A DNA stretch of 27,746 nucleotides, from contig CABPSV020000126.1 of assembly GCA_902459845.2 (NCBI GenBank), forward strand, positions 1-27,746, given 5' to 3'. Positions 11,791 through 20,443 of this stretch are shown here, piece after piece (positions within the stretch are counted from its first letter, which is position 1; each line of letters opens with the position of its first letter). The stretch is from Hepatocystis sp. ex Piliocolobus tephrosceles (lineage: Eukaryota > Apicomplexa > Aconoidasida > Haemosporida > Plasmodiidae). The notes under the pieces were generated by a model. That model saw only the letters and a list, made by a program, of their open reading frames with translations, was not told where the DNA came from and did no database searches. The translations under genes were made by a program, and so were the position numbers.

Positions 11791-11798
11791 TGCATGCA
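11791..11798. promoter_or_regulatory. TGCATGCA site (AP2-Sp-type motif)
   Basis: A palindromic TGCATGCA in very AT-rich DNA, about 1.6 kb upstream of the gene at 13398 and 1.3 kb upstream of the methyltransferase. TGCATGCA is the published core motif of the ApiAP2 factor AP2-Sp. Function here is an inference from the motif and its position. Confidence 0.4.
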
Positions 11799-12064
11799 TG
11801 TATGGGGTATGTTAGTTTTTTTTTTTTATTTTTGATTGTATCTTCATTTCACTATATCCATTTTTATAGGACATAAAATTTTATTACAAACGTAATGTTA
11901 AAAAAGGTTTAAAAACATGGAAATTTATCTACCTTGTTTGTTTTTTTTTTCACTTATAGTAAAATACACATAATGATAAAAAAAAAAAAAAATTGTAACT
12001 TCTTTGTTTTAATATTTTAAATAGTTTTCTTTTGTCCAATAATGTTAATAGTACATACGATTTG

Positions 12065-12120
12065 AAAAAAAAAAATAGGAAGTAGTTTATGTACATAAAC
12101 TACTTCCTATTTTTTTTTTT
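12065..12120. repeat. Perfect 56-bp palindrome (hairpin/cruciform)
   Basis: Eleven A, then TAGGAAGTAGTTTAT, the centre GTAC, ATAAACTACTTCCTA, then eleven T. Every base pairs with its mirror around 12092/12093, with no spacer. The core of 34 bp is of mixed sequence, so it is not explained by simple A/T runs. It lies in the divergent intergenic region. Confidence 0.97.
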
Positions 12121-13289
12121 TTCTATATGCTTAACAAATTAGGCTTAATTTTATTTTTAAGCTATCCATACATTTATTTATGTACCAACTTATTCACTAT
12201 TCACTTTTGTTTTCCGAAGAAAGCATAAACAACGTTATGTTTGATTATAAATATATTAAAAAAATAAACAAAAAAAAAAAATAAATAAAATAAAAACAAA
12301 AATGTGTAGTATGAAAAAAAAAAATAAAAAAAACGATTAATAAAATAGATTTTTAAACTGTAAAATATGAATATAAGCTTATCTAAGCAATGAAAACAGT
12401 ATAGAACATTTTAGGATGTGTATTTTTATTTTACAATTTATTTAATTTATTTTTTTTAATCTAGTAATGATGTATTATAAATGTATTCAGTTTATAGTTC
12501 ATTTAATTGATTATTGGTTTTAAAAGATATTGTATTCATTTTTTTACTCAAACTTGTTAAATAACAACGCTCTCTTTTTTTTGTTTTTTTTTTTTTTTTG
12601 TTTAAATTTTTTTTTTAAGGGTAAAAAAACGTTTAAGAACAGGTGTATATGTATTTCTACTTATATTTATATAAGTGTTACTTTATTTTTTTTGTAAGTT
12701 TAAAAATTATAAAAATCGAATGTATATAATATTTTATCTTGACAACTTTTAATAATAATGATGATTTTTAAATGAAATTATGAAAATGGTTCTTATTTGA
12801 AAAAAACTTATAAATACGTAACTTACTCAAAAAATAATTTGTAACAAAAAGAGAGAAGAAAAAGGCACATCTGCTGATTAATGTGGGTATACATATACTG
12901 ACATGTACATATGTGTACATACATGTGAATAACTTAAGCATTCGTGTGTGTGTTTTTTTTTTTTTTTTTTTTTTTTTTATTACTGTACTTTCATAATTTA
13001 AATATTGAATAGTCATAATAATATAAATAGCATTAAAAATTATTACACTATAGTTTTAATCTATATATAAAGGCGTTTTTTTTTTTTTTTTTTTTTTGCA
13101 TAATTTAAATTTTATATTTTTGCTAATAAATATAACTATATTTCAAAATAATAATTGTGTCTTATTTACAAAAAAATATTTATTTTTGTTTATGTATTAC
13201 CATTATAAAAAAAAAACACACACAAAGTGTTATGAATTATAAATGCTTAGTCTCAAAATAATATAATTTAATATCTTTATAATAATTAT

Positions 13290-13323
<34 letters not shown>

Positions 13324-13397
13324 CTTTTTTAATTATTATATATTTTATTAATTATATATTTTATTAATTATATATTTTTGATTAATTCAGTTCCAAA

Positions 13398-13853
13398 ATG
13401 CAGCCGATTAGTTTTGTTCCATCCATTAATAACAAAATGAACAATGTTGCTTTGCATCCAAATGTAATGTATGCTCATAATCAAAATGTAGCAGTTGTCC
13501 AAAATTATCAAGAAAATATACAACAATATCACCAACCTATATTTTTCGAGCCTTTACCCCCAATATATGTAAAAAACCAGTTATTACCATCTCCAATTCT
13601 TATGCAGATGCCTACAACTGTAGTTGTCCAAAATGAATCTCAACCATCCGTTGTTTTTAATCAACCACCTTCAAATATTGTTGTTAAAAACAACCCACCA
13701 ACGTCTGTTTTTGTTAAACAATCAAATCCTAATGTAGTAGTAAAAAATGAAGCACCTCCAAATTATATACAAGGCTTTGAATCATGTCAAGAGACTATTG
13801 CAACTGATTCAAATCAACCAATGTTTTCATCTATACATAAAAGTATGATATAA
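13398..13853 (+). CDS. 151-aa Val/Pro-motif protein (small paralogue)
   Basis: A single open frame starting with a typical Plasmodium CAAAATG context, with no signal peptide or membrane segment. I do not recognise a named family. After a Gln/Asn-rich N-terminus (1-50) comes PPIYVKN (about 54-60) and then the core shared with the 697-aa protein: MPTTVVVQNE (about 71-80), QPPSNIVVKN (about 90-99) and NPNVVVKNE (about 112-120). Core positions match the other two paralogues without gaps. The protein has no long low-complexity flanks and ends IHKSMI. A GTATGA at 13844 could be a splice donor, but the one downstream acceptor I tested (ending at 14106) runs into a stop, so I keep the single-exon model. 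It converges on the related gene at 15334-15822. Function unknown. Confidence 0.88.
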   Translation: MQPISFVPSINNKMNNVALHPNVMYAHNQNVAVVQNYQENIQQYHQPIFFEPLPPIYVKNQLLPSPILMQMPTTVVVQNESQPSVVFNQPPSNIVVKNNPPTSVFVKQSNPNVVVKNEAPPNYIQGFESCQETIATDSNQPMFSSIHKSMI

Positions 13854-13978
13854 TTTCATGCATATCAAGGAATTAATTGCAAAATTTAAAAAAAAAAATC
13901 GTGAATATTCAAATGAAATTAAAAAAAAGATAAAAGGTAAAAAAATTAACTCATTAGAGGAATGAGAAAAAGTGATAT

Positions 13979-14011
<33 letters not shown>

Positions 14012-14358
14012 CATGCACATATTATTGCATAACATAATTACTAATATGTTCATATATATACTTATATATACATCTCTTTTTTGTTACATTTATGTAAATT
14101 TTTGTAGAAATGAAGAACAGTTTCCTCAGTTAAAACATTTTAAAGTAGTATGTGTAGAAATATTATTTAAAATAAAAAAAAATAATTGTAGCCTAGTCAT
14201 AGAAGACAATTATATATTATATTTTTTTATGTATGTTTTTATAATATATAAAAAAAATTATTAACGTTGTTTGTATTTGATTTAATATATATATATATAT
14301 ATATACATATATTTGTTTTGTCCAATTTATATAAATAATTTAAAATATGTGCAATGTT

Positions 14359-14360
<2 letters not shown>

Positions 14361-14412
<52 letters not shown>
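14361..14412 (+). repeat. Homopolymer tract T52
   Basis: Fifty-two consecutive T bases, about 510 bp downstream of the stop of the 151-aa gene and on its sense strand. It pairs in inverted orientation with the A tract at 14745-14792. Confidence 0.97.
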
Positions 14413-14414
<2 letters not shown>

Positions 14415-14480
14415 TTGATTATTAAATATTATTAATCATTTTATATTTAAAAAAAAAAATAAAGTACAATTATTTAAACG

Positions 14481-14580
14481 CCTCACATAAATAAAAGAAA
14501 CTTCACATAATTAAAAGAAACCTCACATAATTAAAAGAAACCTCACATAATTAAAAGAAACCTCACATAATTAAAAGAAA
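14481..14580 (+). repeat. 20-bp tandem repeat, five exact-length copies
   Basis: The unit CCTCACATAATTAAAAGAAA occurs five times head to tail. The first copy has ATAAATAAA in place of ATAATTAAA and the second begins CTTC. It sits between the T52 and A48 tracts. Confidence 0.97.
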
Positions 14581-14743
14581 TAATTTATTATTTTATTTAA
14601 AAAAAAAAAAAAAAAAAGAGCTATATAATTGCTAAATACAGAAACAAAAGGGTCTTGTCTTTCTAAATGATAAGTTAGTAATTATAAAACATTTTTATAG
14701 TGGTGTCACAAAGAAAGATAAAACATACAACAATTAATATGTT

Positions 14744-14744
<1 letters not shown>

Positions 14745-14792
<48 letters not shown>
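14745..14792 (-). repeat. Homopolymer tract A48 (T48 on the minus strand)
   Basis: Forty-eight consecutive A bases on the plus strand, downstream of the minus-strand gene ending at 15334 and so a T tract in that gene's sense direction. Confidence 0.97.
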
Positions 14793-14800
<8 letters not shown>

Positions 14801-15333
14801 AGGATGCAAGCTATCAAAAAATTTCAATATTTTAAAGAAAGTTAAAAAAACAAAAAATGTACACATATATATATACAAGTACGTATATGTATATATTCTT
14901 TCTTATGCAACAAAAATAAATATATTCATATTATAATGTTTTGGATTTTTTTTCCTTTTTTTTTTTTTTTAATAATATATTTTAACAAAAATAACTCATC
15001 AATGTACAATATATAAATATGTAAGCGTATTTATGCAATTTATATGTATATATGTACAATGCATTTTTATTTAAATAGCATAAAAACTATTATATATTAT
15101 CATCAACTATAATATGTTCATTTTTTCTAGTAAATCATATTCTTATAAACCCACATGGGCATGGACATACCTTAATTATTAAAAAAAAAAAATAAAAATA
15201 TTACAATTTATTTGTGTATTTATTAAGATGTTTATTTATTTGAAGTGTTTTATTGACTTATCTGTTTATTTATACATTTATTTACCGACTTATTTAGTTA
15301 TTCACTCACATACTCATTTACTTATTTCTATGT

Positions 15334-15822
15334 TTATAAATTCATGCTGTGATATGAAAAATTAGGTTGTGCATTTAAATGATTATTATTATGTATAATA
15401 TTCATAGGTACTATCCTATTCTGATCTATAAAATTTTCATTATTAAAAGTGTATGAAAAATCAACAGTGTTTGTCTGTTGTGGTGTATTTAATTTAATAA
15501 TATTTTCCTTAAAACTGCCATATTCTTGATTATTATTTAATGTATTATTATTGAGTTCATTAATTTTATTAGGATCATATGTTGTGTAATTACTAAAATT
15601 AAAATTGTCATTTGTGGCTTGTTGAAAAATAATATTTGGATTTTCCTGTCTAACTATTATAGGCTGTGGTTCATCATTTTTTACAATTATATTTTGGGCA
15701 GGTATATCTAAGGTTATAGGTGGATTGGGTTTATTGGAAATTACAATAGCTTGGGGTTGTCTTACTATTACGGGTTGTATAGTGTTATTTGGTAGTTTTA
15801 TATAATATACTATATTATCCAT
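15334..15822 (-). CDS. 162-aa Val/Pro-motif protein (small paralogue)
   Basis: I start the gene at the ATG at 15822 (MDNIVYYIK), which directly precedes the conserved part. The open frame continues upstream to 16002, but only by translating the minisatellite at 15842-16018 into a repetitive Tyr/Cys/Leu/Val stretch, so that longer start is rejected. The family core runs from about residue 17 to 69: QPVIVRQPQAIVISNKP, then PAQNIIVKNDEPQPIIVRQ, then NPNIIFQQ. The C-terminal 90 residues are Asn-rich and end YHSMNL. There is no signal peptide, no membrane segment and no Cys. It is a paralogue of the proteins at 3516-5609 and 13398-13853. Function unknown. Confidence 0.88.
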   Translation of the reverse strand: MDNIVYYIKLPNNTIQPVIVRQPQAIVISNKPNPPITLDIPAQNIIVKNDEPQPIIVRQENPNIIFQQATNDNFNFSNYTTYDPNKINELNNNTLNNNQEYGSFKENIIKLNTPQQTNTVDFSYTFNNENFIDQNRIVPMNIIHNNNHLNAQPNFSYHSMNL

Positions 15823-15841
15823 TTTTAAAAAAATTAAATAT

Positions 15842-16018
15842 ATGACAAAAATAGGACAATAATAGGACAAAAATAGGACAATAATAGAACAATAATAGAA
15901 CAATAATAGGACAAAAATAGGACAATAATAGGACAAAAATAGGACAATAATAGAACAATAATAGGACAATAATAGGACAATAATAAGGCAATAATAGGAC
16001 AATAATAGGAAAAATAAA
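15842..16018 (-). repeat. 11-12-bp minisatellite (AATAGGACAAT/A) immediately upstream of the 162-aa gene
   Basis: About 15 units of AATAGGACAA(A/T)A, with AGAACAA variants, start 20 bp before the ATG. On the coding strand it would be the end of the 5' UTR. Units lack stops in one minus frame, which creates a spurious 60-residue extension. Confidence 0.95.
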
Positions 16019-16283
16019 ATTAAAAAAAAAATTCAAAGCACACGGACAAAAAATAAAAACAAATTAAAAAATAATTATTTTATAAAAAATTGACAAACTA
16101 ATATTTAAAATTTATTTTACTTTACAAGTATTAAAAAAAAAAAAAAAAAAAAAAATACACTTACATTTGTTTATATAAATATATTGTTGCCCTTTTGTTT
16201 TATACAAATCATTAGAAGTGTTTAAAAAAGACTGCCCAAAAGTTGTTACATAAAAATGGCTTTAAGCATATTTACTAATAAAA

Positions 16284-16365
16284 TATGAAAAATGTGAAAA
16301 ATGTGAAAAATGTGAAAAATATAAAAAATGTGAAAAATATAAAAAATGTGAAAAATGTTAAAAAA
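16284..16365 (+). repeat. 9-10-bp simple repeat (AATGTGAAAA / AATATAAAAA)
   Basis: About eight units of AAATGTGAA and its variants AAATATAAAA. Low sequence complexity in the upstream region of the 162-aa gene. Confidence 0.85.
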
Positions 16366-16696
16366 TAGCTTTTTTTTTTTGTAAGCATTTATTTAAAAAA
16401 ATAAGAACATTAACTATAAACATTTTTTTTATATTAGCATTTTACGAAAATAATTTTACAGTAGATACTATTATATATATTGCACACGCGTTGTACATAT
16501 GTACATAATTATTCAAAAAATATACGAAGCAATTACTTAAACGTTTTTTTATTGTATTAAAAAAAAAAAAAAAAAAAGACTTGTACCGACATGTTTTTTA
16601 TGAGTGTAAAAATTATGAATAAGCGCACAGTTTATGTGACATTGTAACTTAGTTTACAATGATGTTATAGACAAACATAGTAAATATTTAACTAAC

Positions 16697-16699
16697 TAC

Positions 16700-16736
<37 letters not shown>

Positions 16737-16737
16737 T
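16697..16737. repeat. ATT trinucleotide microsatellite
   Basis: About 13 uninterrupted ATT units, running directly into a long T tract that continues to 16781. Confidence 0.95.
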
Positions 16738-16738
16738 T

Positions 16739-16785
<47 letters not shown>

Positions 16786-16922
16786 TATGTACAACTTTAG
16801 CCATAGCAAAAATTAAGTTTAAAAAAAAAAAAAAAAAAAAAGCTAAAATTATACCTTTATGCAAAGTAATTAAGGCACATTCCGCAGTGTGCTCATTTTG
16901 TGATGAATTCAATTAAAATACA

Positions 16923-16930
16923 TGCATGCA
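16923..16930. promoter_or_regulatory. TGCATGCA site (AP2-Sp-type motif)
   Basis: An exact TGCATGCA about 1.1 kb upstream of the minus-strand 162-aa gene. The same octamer lies upstream of its paralogue at 13398. Binding is an inference from the published motif only. Confidence 0.4.
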
Positions 16931-17643
16931 AAAAAGTAAAAATAAAAAGGTACAAATATATTTAACTTCTTTTCTGATTAATAAATATATCACTACAAAA
17001 TCGTGTTGATATATATGTATTTATATTTATAACACGAACTGACATATATTTACGGGTTTTATTTTTTTACATGTTTTAGAACGTGTTAGATAGAATCAAT
17101 GTGTATAGTTGACAACATTCATGTTTAGCTTTCACAATAAAATCATATAAAAATATATATTTATAATTATATGACAATATATAAAAATTATAATTTTTTT
17201 TTTTTTTTTTTTATTAATAAAAACGATTTTCACTTGGATGATGTATTACATATATAATAAAATAAATGCATACGTATGATGTTATATCAGTTCAAATGTA
17301 AAGGATGATAAATAAAAATATGTCACATGTGTATCGTATGTTTGCAAAATTGGCTAATATAAATATTATGAAAAAAAAAAAAAAGAAAAAAAAAAAGCCT
17401 TAGTATATTGTGGATTAGCTAAAACAAAATGTAAAATAATGTGAGCACAATTAGTGGATTTTTTTTTTTTTTTACCTAGTTTACATAAATTATATGGTAA
17501 AAAAAAAAAAAAAATAAAGTTTATTATATATATATATATATATATATGCATATATGCATATATAAGTATGAATACACACATTATACGACTTTATTAAAAA
17601 AAAAAAAAAATATATTTAATTTTTTTATTTTTATTTTTTTTTT

Positions 17644-19083
17644 TTACTCCCATATGGTATGATAATCTCCTTCTTTATCCAATCTTTTATATGTGTGTGA
17701 GCCAAAAAAGTCTCTTTGTGCCTGTATCATATTAAGACATAATCTTTTTGATGTTATCATTTGAAAATAAGCTAAACTAGCTGAAAAGGCTGGAATTGGG
17801 ACAGAATGTGTTGTGGCTATGTTAATAATTTTTCTTAAAGATGGTAGTTTATTTTTAATTTCATTCGCAAATTCTTCATTTAAAAATAATAATTCTAAAT
17901 CTTTATTATTTTTATAAGCATTAGTTATACGATCTAAGAACACAGCTCTAATAATACAACCACCTCTCCATATTCTAGCAATTTCTCCTAAATTTAAATT
18001 CCATTTTTTTTCTTCTGATACTTTTTTTAATAAAAATAATCCTTGTGTATATGATATTATTTTACAACAATATAATGCATTTAATAAATCGTTTTCGATA
18101 TCCTTTGCGATTGTGTCATTAATTGTTACGGTATTATTATCAGGAACAGCACCTATCACTGTTTTAAAAACACTTGAGGTTTTAGTACGTAAATCCATAA
18201 ATGAGCTAATATTACGTGCATCTAATGCAGCACATATAGTAGGACAAGGAATACCTCGTTCGACTGATTCAAGCATAGTCCACTTACCTGTTCCTTTAGC
18301 TCCTGCAATATCTACAATCATATCAATCAAATCATTTTCAGTTAAGCCATCCTTTTTTTCAAGTATTTTATATGTAATTTCGATTAAATAAGAATTTAAA
18401 ATACCTTCATTCCATTTTTTAAAAACTTCGGATAATTTTTTATTATTATATTTTAAAACATGTTTCATTAAAAAATAACTTTCAGCAATTAATTGCATAT
18501 CACCATATTCTATACCATTATGTATCATTTTGACATAATTTCCTGAAGAACCTGAACCAATATAAGTAACACATGGGGATGTACCAACTTTAGCTGAACA
18601 TTTTTCCAATATATCTTTAATACAATCATATGCATACTTAGATCCACCAGGCATAAAAGAACAACCATATCTTGCTCCTAATTCTCCACCACTAACACCC
18701 ATAGCTATATATTCAACATTTTTTTCTTTACACAATTCTATTCTTTTTTCTGAACTTAAATACCATTCGTTACCTCCATCAATAATTATATCTCCTTTTT
18801 CAAAATATTTTAATATATTATTTATGTTTTCATCTACTGCTGGTCCTGCTTTTATTAATAATATTACTTTTCTTGGTTTTTTTAAATTTTTGCTTAACTC
18901 TTCTAATGTTTTATAACCATAAATGGTCAAATTCTCTTTCTTTGCTATCTCAACAGTATCAACAGTTTTTGAATAAGTTCTATTAAAAACACCTATTTTA
19001 AATCCATTACTTGCAATGTTCATACTTAGGTTCTGTCCCATGACAGCAAGTCCTATAAGTCCTATATCGCATTCTTCTGACAT
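17644..19083 (-). CDS. 6-phosphogluconate dehydrogenase, decarboxylating
   Basis: Cytosolic oxidative pentose phosphate enzyme: 6-phosphogluconate + NADP+ gives ribulose 5-phosphate + CO2 + NADPH. NADPH feeds the antioxidant defence of the parasite, and the pentose feeds nucleotide synthesis. The 479-residue single open frame is full length for the family. It shows the Rossmann motif GLAVMGQN (11-18), the NADP phosphate-binding NRT (34-36), DGGNEW (102-107), substrate-binding SGGELGARYG (131-140), the catalytic segment YVKMIHNGIEYGD with K185, N189 and E192, and the all-helical domain signature AGAKGTGKWT followed by ESVERGIPCPTI. The C-terminus ends KRLDKEGDYHTIWE, like bacterial Gnd proteins, without the longer GHGG-type tail of animal enzymes. 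ATG 19083 directly precedes the Rossmann strand, so no longer start is needed. It is divergent from uS11m. Confidence 0.98.
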   Translation of the reverse strand: MSEECDIGLIGLAVMGQNLSMNIASNGFKIGVFNRTYSKTVDTVEIAKKENLTIYGYKTLEELSKNLKKPRKVILLIKAGPAVDENINNILKYFEKGDIIIDGGNEWYLSSEKRIELCKEKNVEYIAMGVSGGELGARYGCSFMPGGSKYAYDCIKDILEKCSAKVGTSPCVTYIGSGSSGNYVKMIHNGIEYGDMQLIAESYFLMKHVLKYNNKKLSEVFKKWNEGILNSYLIEITYKILEKKDGLTENDLIDMIVDIAGAKGTGKWTMLESVERGIPCPTICAALDARNISSFMDLRTKTSSVFKTVIGAVPDNNTVTINDTIAKDIENDLLNALYCCKIISYTQGLFLLKKVSEEKKWNLNLGEIARIWRGGCIIRAVFLDRITNAYKNNKDLELLFLNEEFANEIKNKLPSLRKIINIATTHSVPIPAFSASLAYFQMITSKRLCLNMIQAQRDFFGSHTYKRLDKEGDYHTIWE

Positions 19084-19167
19084 CTTGATCGGTGATAATG
19101 TAAATGTATAAAATATATTAAATGTATAAAGTTATATGTTTATGTGTTTAGGTTTAAGTATGGAATG

Positions 19168-19170
<3 letters not shown>

Positions 19171-19218
<48 letters not shown>
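19171..19218 (-). repeat. Homopolymer tract T48 upstream of 6PGDH
   Basis: Forty-eight consecutive T on the plus strand, which is A48 in the 6PGDH sense direction. Such poly(dA:dT) tracts generally exclude nucleosomes, so a promoter role is plausible but unproven here. Confidence 0.95.
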
Positions 19219-19219
<1 letters not shown>

Positions 19220-19374
19220 TGTATGAAACAGTTTTACAGGTTATTTTAAAAAGTTAAAAATATAAGCCTCACAATTTTTGCAACTTATAAGTTATACATA
19301 CATATGGTTTATTATTTTAGAAGCTCCAATTTGAATAATATAAAATTACAACAAGTTTTTTTTCAATTATATTT

Positions 19375-19415
<41 letters not shown>

Positions 19416-19686
19416 ACGTTTTGGTAAATAAAAAAAAAAAAAGTATGATTTATGAAAGTTCATGTATTTTGCAATTTATTTATTTATTTATTTGTTCATC
19501 TGTTTATTTATTTGTTTATTTTTTTTCTTTTATTTGATTTATTTATTTTTTATATTATTACATGTTATAGGGGGATATAAATACGTATTTATATATAGTG
19601 GGCTATATATATTTTAGAATGTCACAAGAAAATAAAAACTTATAAAAAAAAAAAAAAAAATTATAAATAAAATTATTAATAAAATC

Positions 19687-19780
19687 ATAAATATCTGCAT
19701 AAATAACAGCATAAATATCTGCATAAATAACAGCATAAATATCTGCATAAATAACAGCATAAATAACTGCATAAATAAAC
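19687..19780 (+). repeat. 24-bp minisatellite
   Basis: Three perfect 24-bp units, each made of ATAAATATCTGC plus ATAAATAACAGC, are followed by a degenerate fourth. Each unit is itself a doubled 12-mer. Confidence 0.95.
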
Positions 19781-19969
19781 AATTTACAAAAGCATAATGT
19801 GTGCATACTACACATGCAAACATGTAAATAAATAACAAAGCAAGCCCTTAATAGTGCCTTAATTTTTTTATAATACGCTTAGTAAACTTAAAGGACACGT
19901 TTAATGAGTTTAATCGCATAGGATATAATTGCGAAGTTAACTGTGCGCATATATATAAATATACATGTA

Positions 19970-20009
<40 letters not shown>

Positions 20010-20386
20010 TATTTATGTACGTAACTTTTCCCAATTTATTTCCGTTTATTCCAGTGGACCACTTGTACGTAATATATATACATATATATATGGTACATTC
20101 GCTTACATATATTTTTTATATGTACTTTTTTTTTATAACCATATTTTTTGTTTCCTCAAACGTTTGTATTGCATTTTATTTTCTTCTATTAGAGCCATTT
20201 ATATTTTTATATGTAGGGAAAAAAAAAGAAATTGAAAGTGTTGTGTACGTATATATATATATATATATATACATACATACATATGCTTATACTTAATTAC
20301 AAATTGCTCTAATAACATTGGAAATAGTAAAAAACAAAATACATAATTAAAAGAATAATATTTACTGTTGAACATAATAATTTAAG

Positions 20387-20421
20387 CACTTATCACTTAT
20401 CACTTATCACTTATCACTTAT
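20387..20421 (+). repeat. 7-bp tandem repeat (CACTTAT), five perfect copies
   Basis: Five identical head-to-tail CACTTAT units, 150-185 bp upstream of the uS11m start codon. Confidence 0.97.
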
Positions 20422-20443
20422 CTCTGGTTCGAATTTTTTTTTT

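Larger units (their letters stand above)
10484..13397. promoter_or_regulatory. Divergent intergenic region between the methyltransferase and the 151-aa gene
   Basis: The genes on either side are transcribed away from this 2.9-kb stretch, so it must hold both promoters. It contains a 16-bp minisatellite (10734-10972), a TGCATGCA site (11791-11798), a perfect 56-bp palindrome (12065-12120), less AT-biased patches at about 11460-11560 and 12127-12245, and a T run of about 33 bp near 13291-13323 just before the plus-strand start. I found no convincing gene. The open frame at 12768-13016 on the minus strand is crossed by a T tract and TGTACA-type simple sequence. Confidence 0.65.
13854..15333. other. 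Convergent intergenic region between the two small paralogues
   Basis: This is the shared 3' flank of two facing genes. It holds an A run near 13982-14009, a TA microsatellite near 14287-14304, the T52 tract, five copies of a 20-bp repeat, the A48 tract and ordinary AT-rich DNA. A less AT-biased segment at about 14107-14220 follows a plausible splice acceptor, but I could not join it in frame to an upstream exon. No gene called. Confidence 0.7.
15823..17643. other. Intergenic region between the 162-aa gene and 6PGDH, with possible small exons
   Basis: Contents: the minisatellite at 15842-16018, an ATGTGAAAA-type repeat at 16284-16365, a hairpin at 16641-16662 with 8-bp arms (CATTGTAA/TTACAATG), a TTA array near 16697-16737, a T run of 40 bp (16742-16781), and a TGCATGCA site at 16923-16930. 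Two less AT-biased minus-strand segments (16843-16915 and 17397-17500) have coding-like stretches beside splice-like sites. I could not build a complete gene from them. Confidence 0.55.

Noticed and set aside
13962..14264. 100-residue plus-strand open frame after the 151-aa gene
   Set aside because: It starts in a poly-A run. The segment after 14107 looks slightly coding-like and follows an acceptor-like TTTTGTAG, but no in-frame splice to the upstream gene worked in the junction I tried.
14481..14580. Possible CRISPR-like array (five 20-bp repeats)
   Set aside because: Units are directly head to tail with no spacers, and the genome is eukaryotic. It is a minisatellite, like the other arrays in the window.
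15823..16002. Longer start for the 162-aa gene giving 222 residues
   Set aside because: The extra 60 residues are a translated 11-12-bp minisatellite and have no counterpart in the paralogues.
18113..18391. 92-residue plus-strand frame
   Set aside because: It is an antisense shadow of the 6PGDH coding sequence, whose minus-strand frame has full family motifs.
19603..19838. Two overlapping minus-strand frames with repeated Ala/Val/Ile/Tyr units
   Set aside because: They are translations of the 24-bp minisatellite in two frames plus an A tract.
19943..20296. 117-residue plus-strand open frame upstream of uS11m
   Set aside because: It begins and ends in TA microsatellites; the middle is Phe/Ile/Tyr-rich with no recognisable domain.
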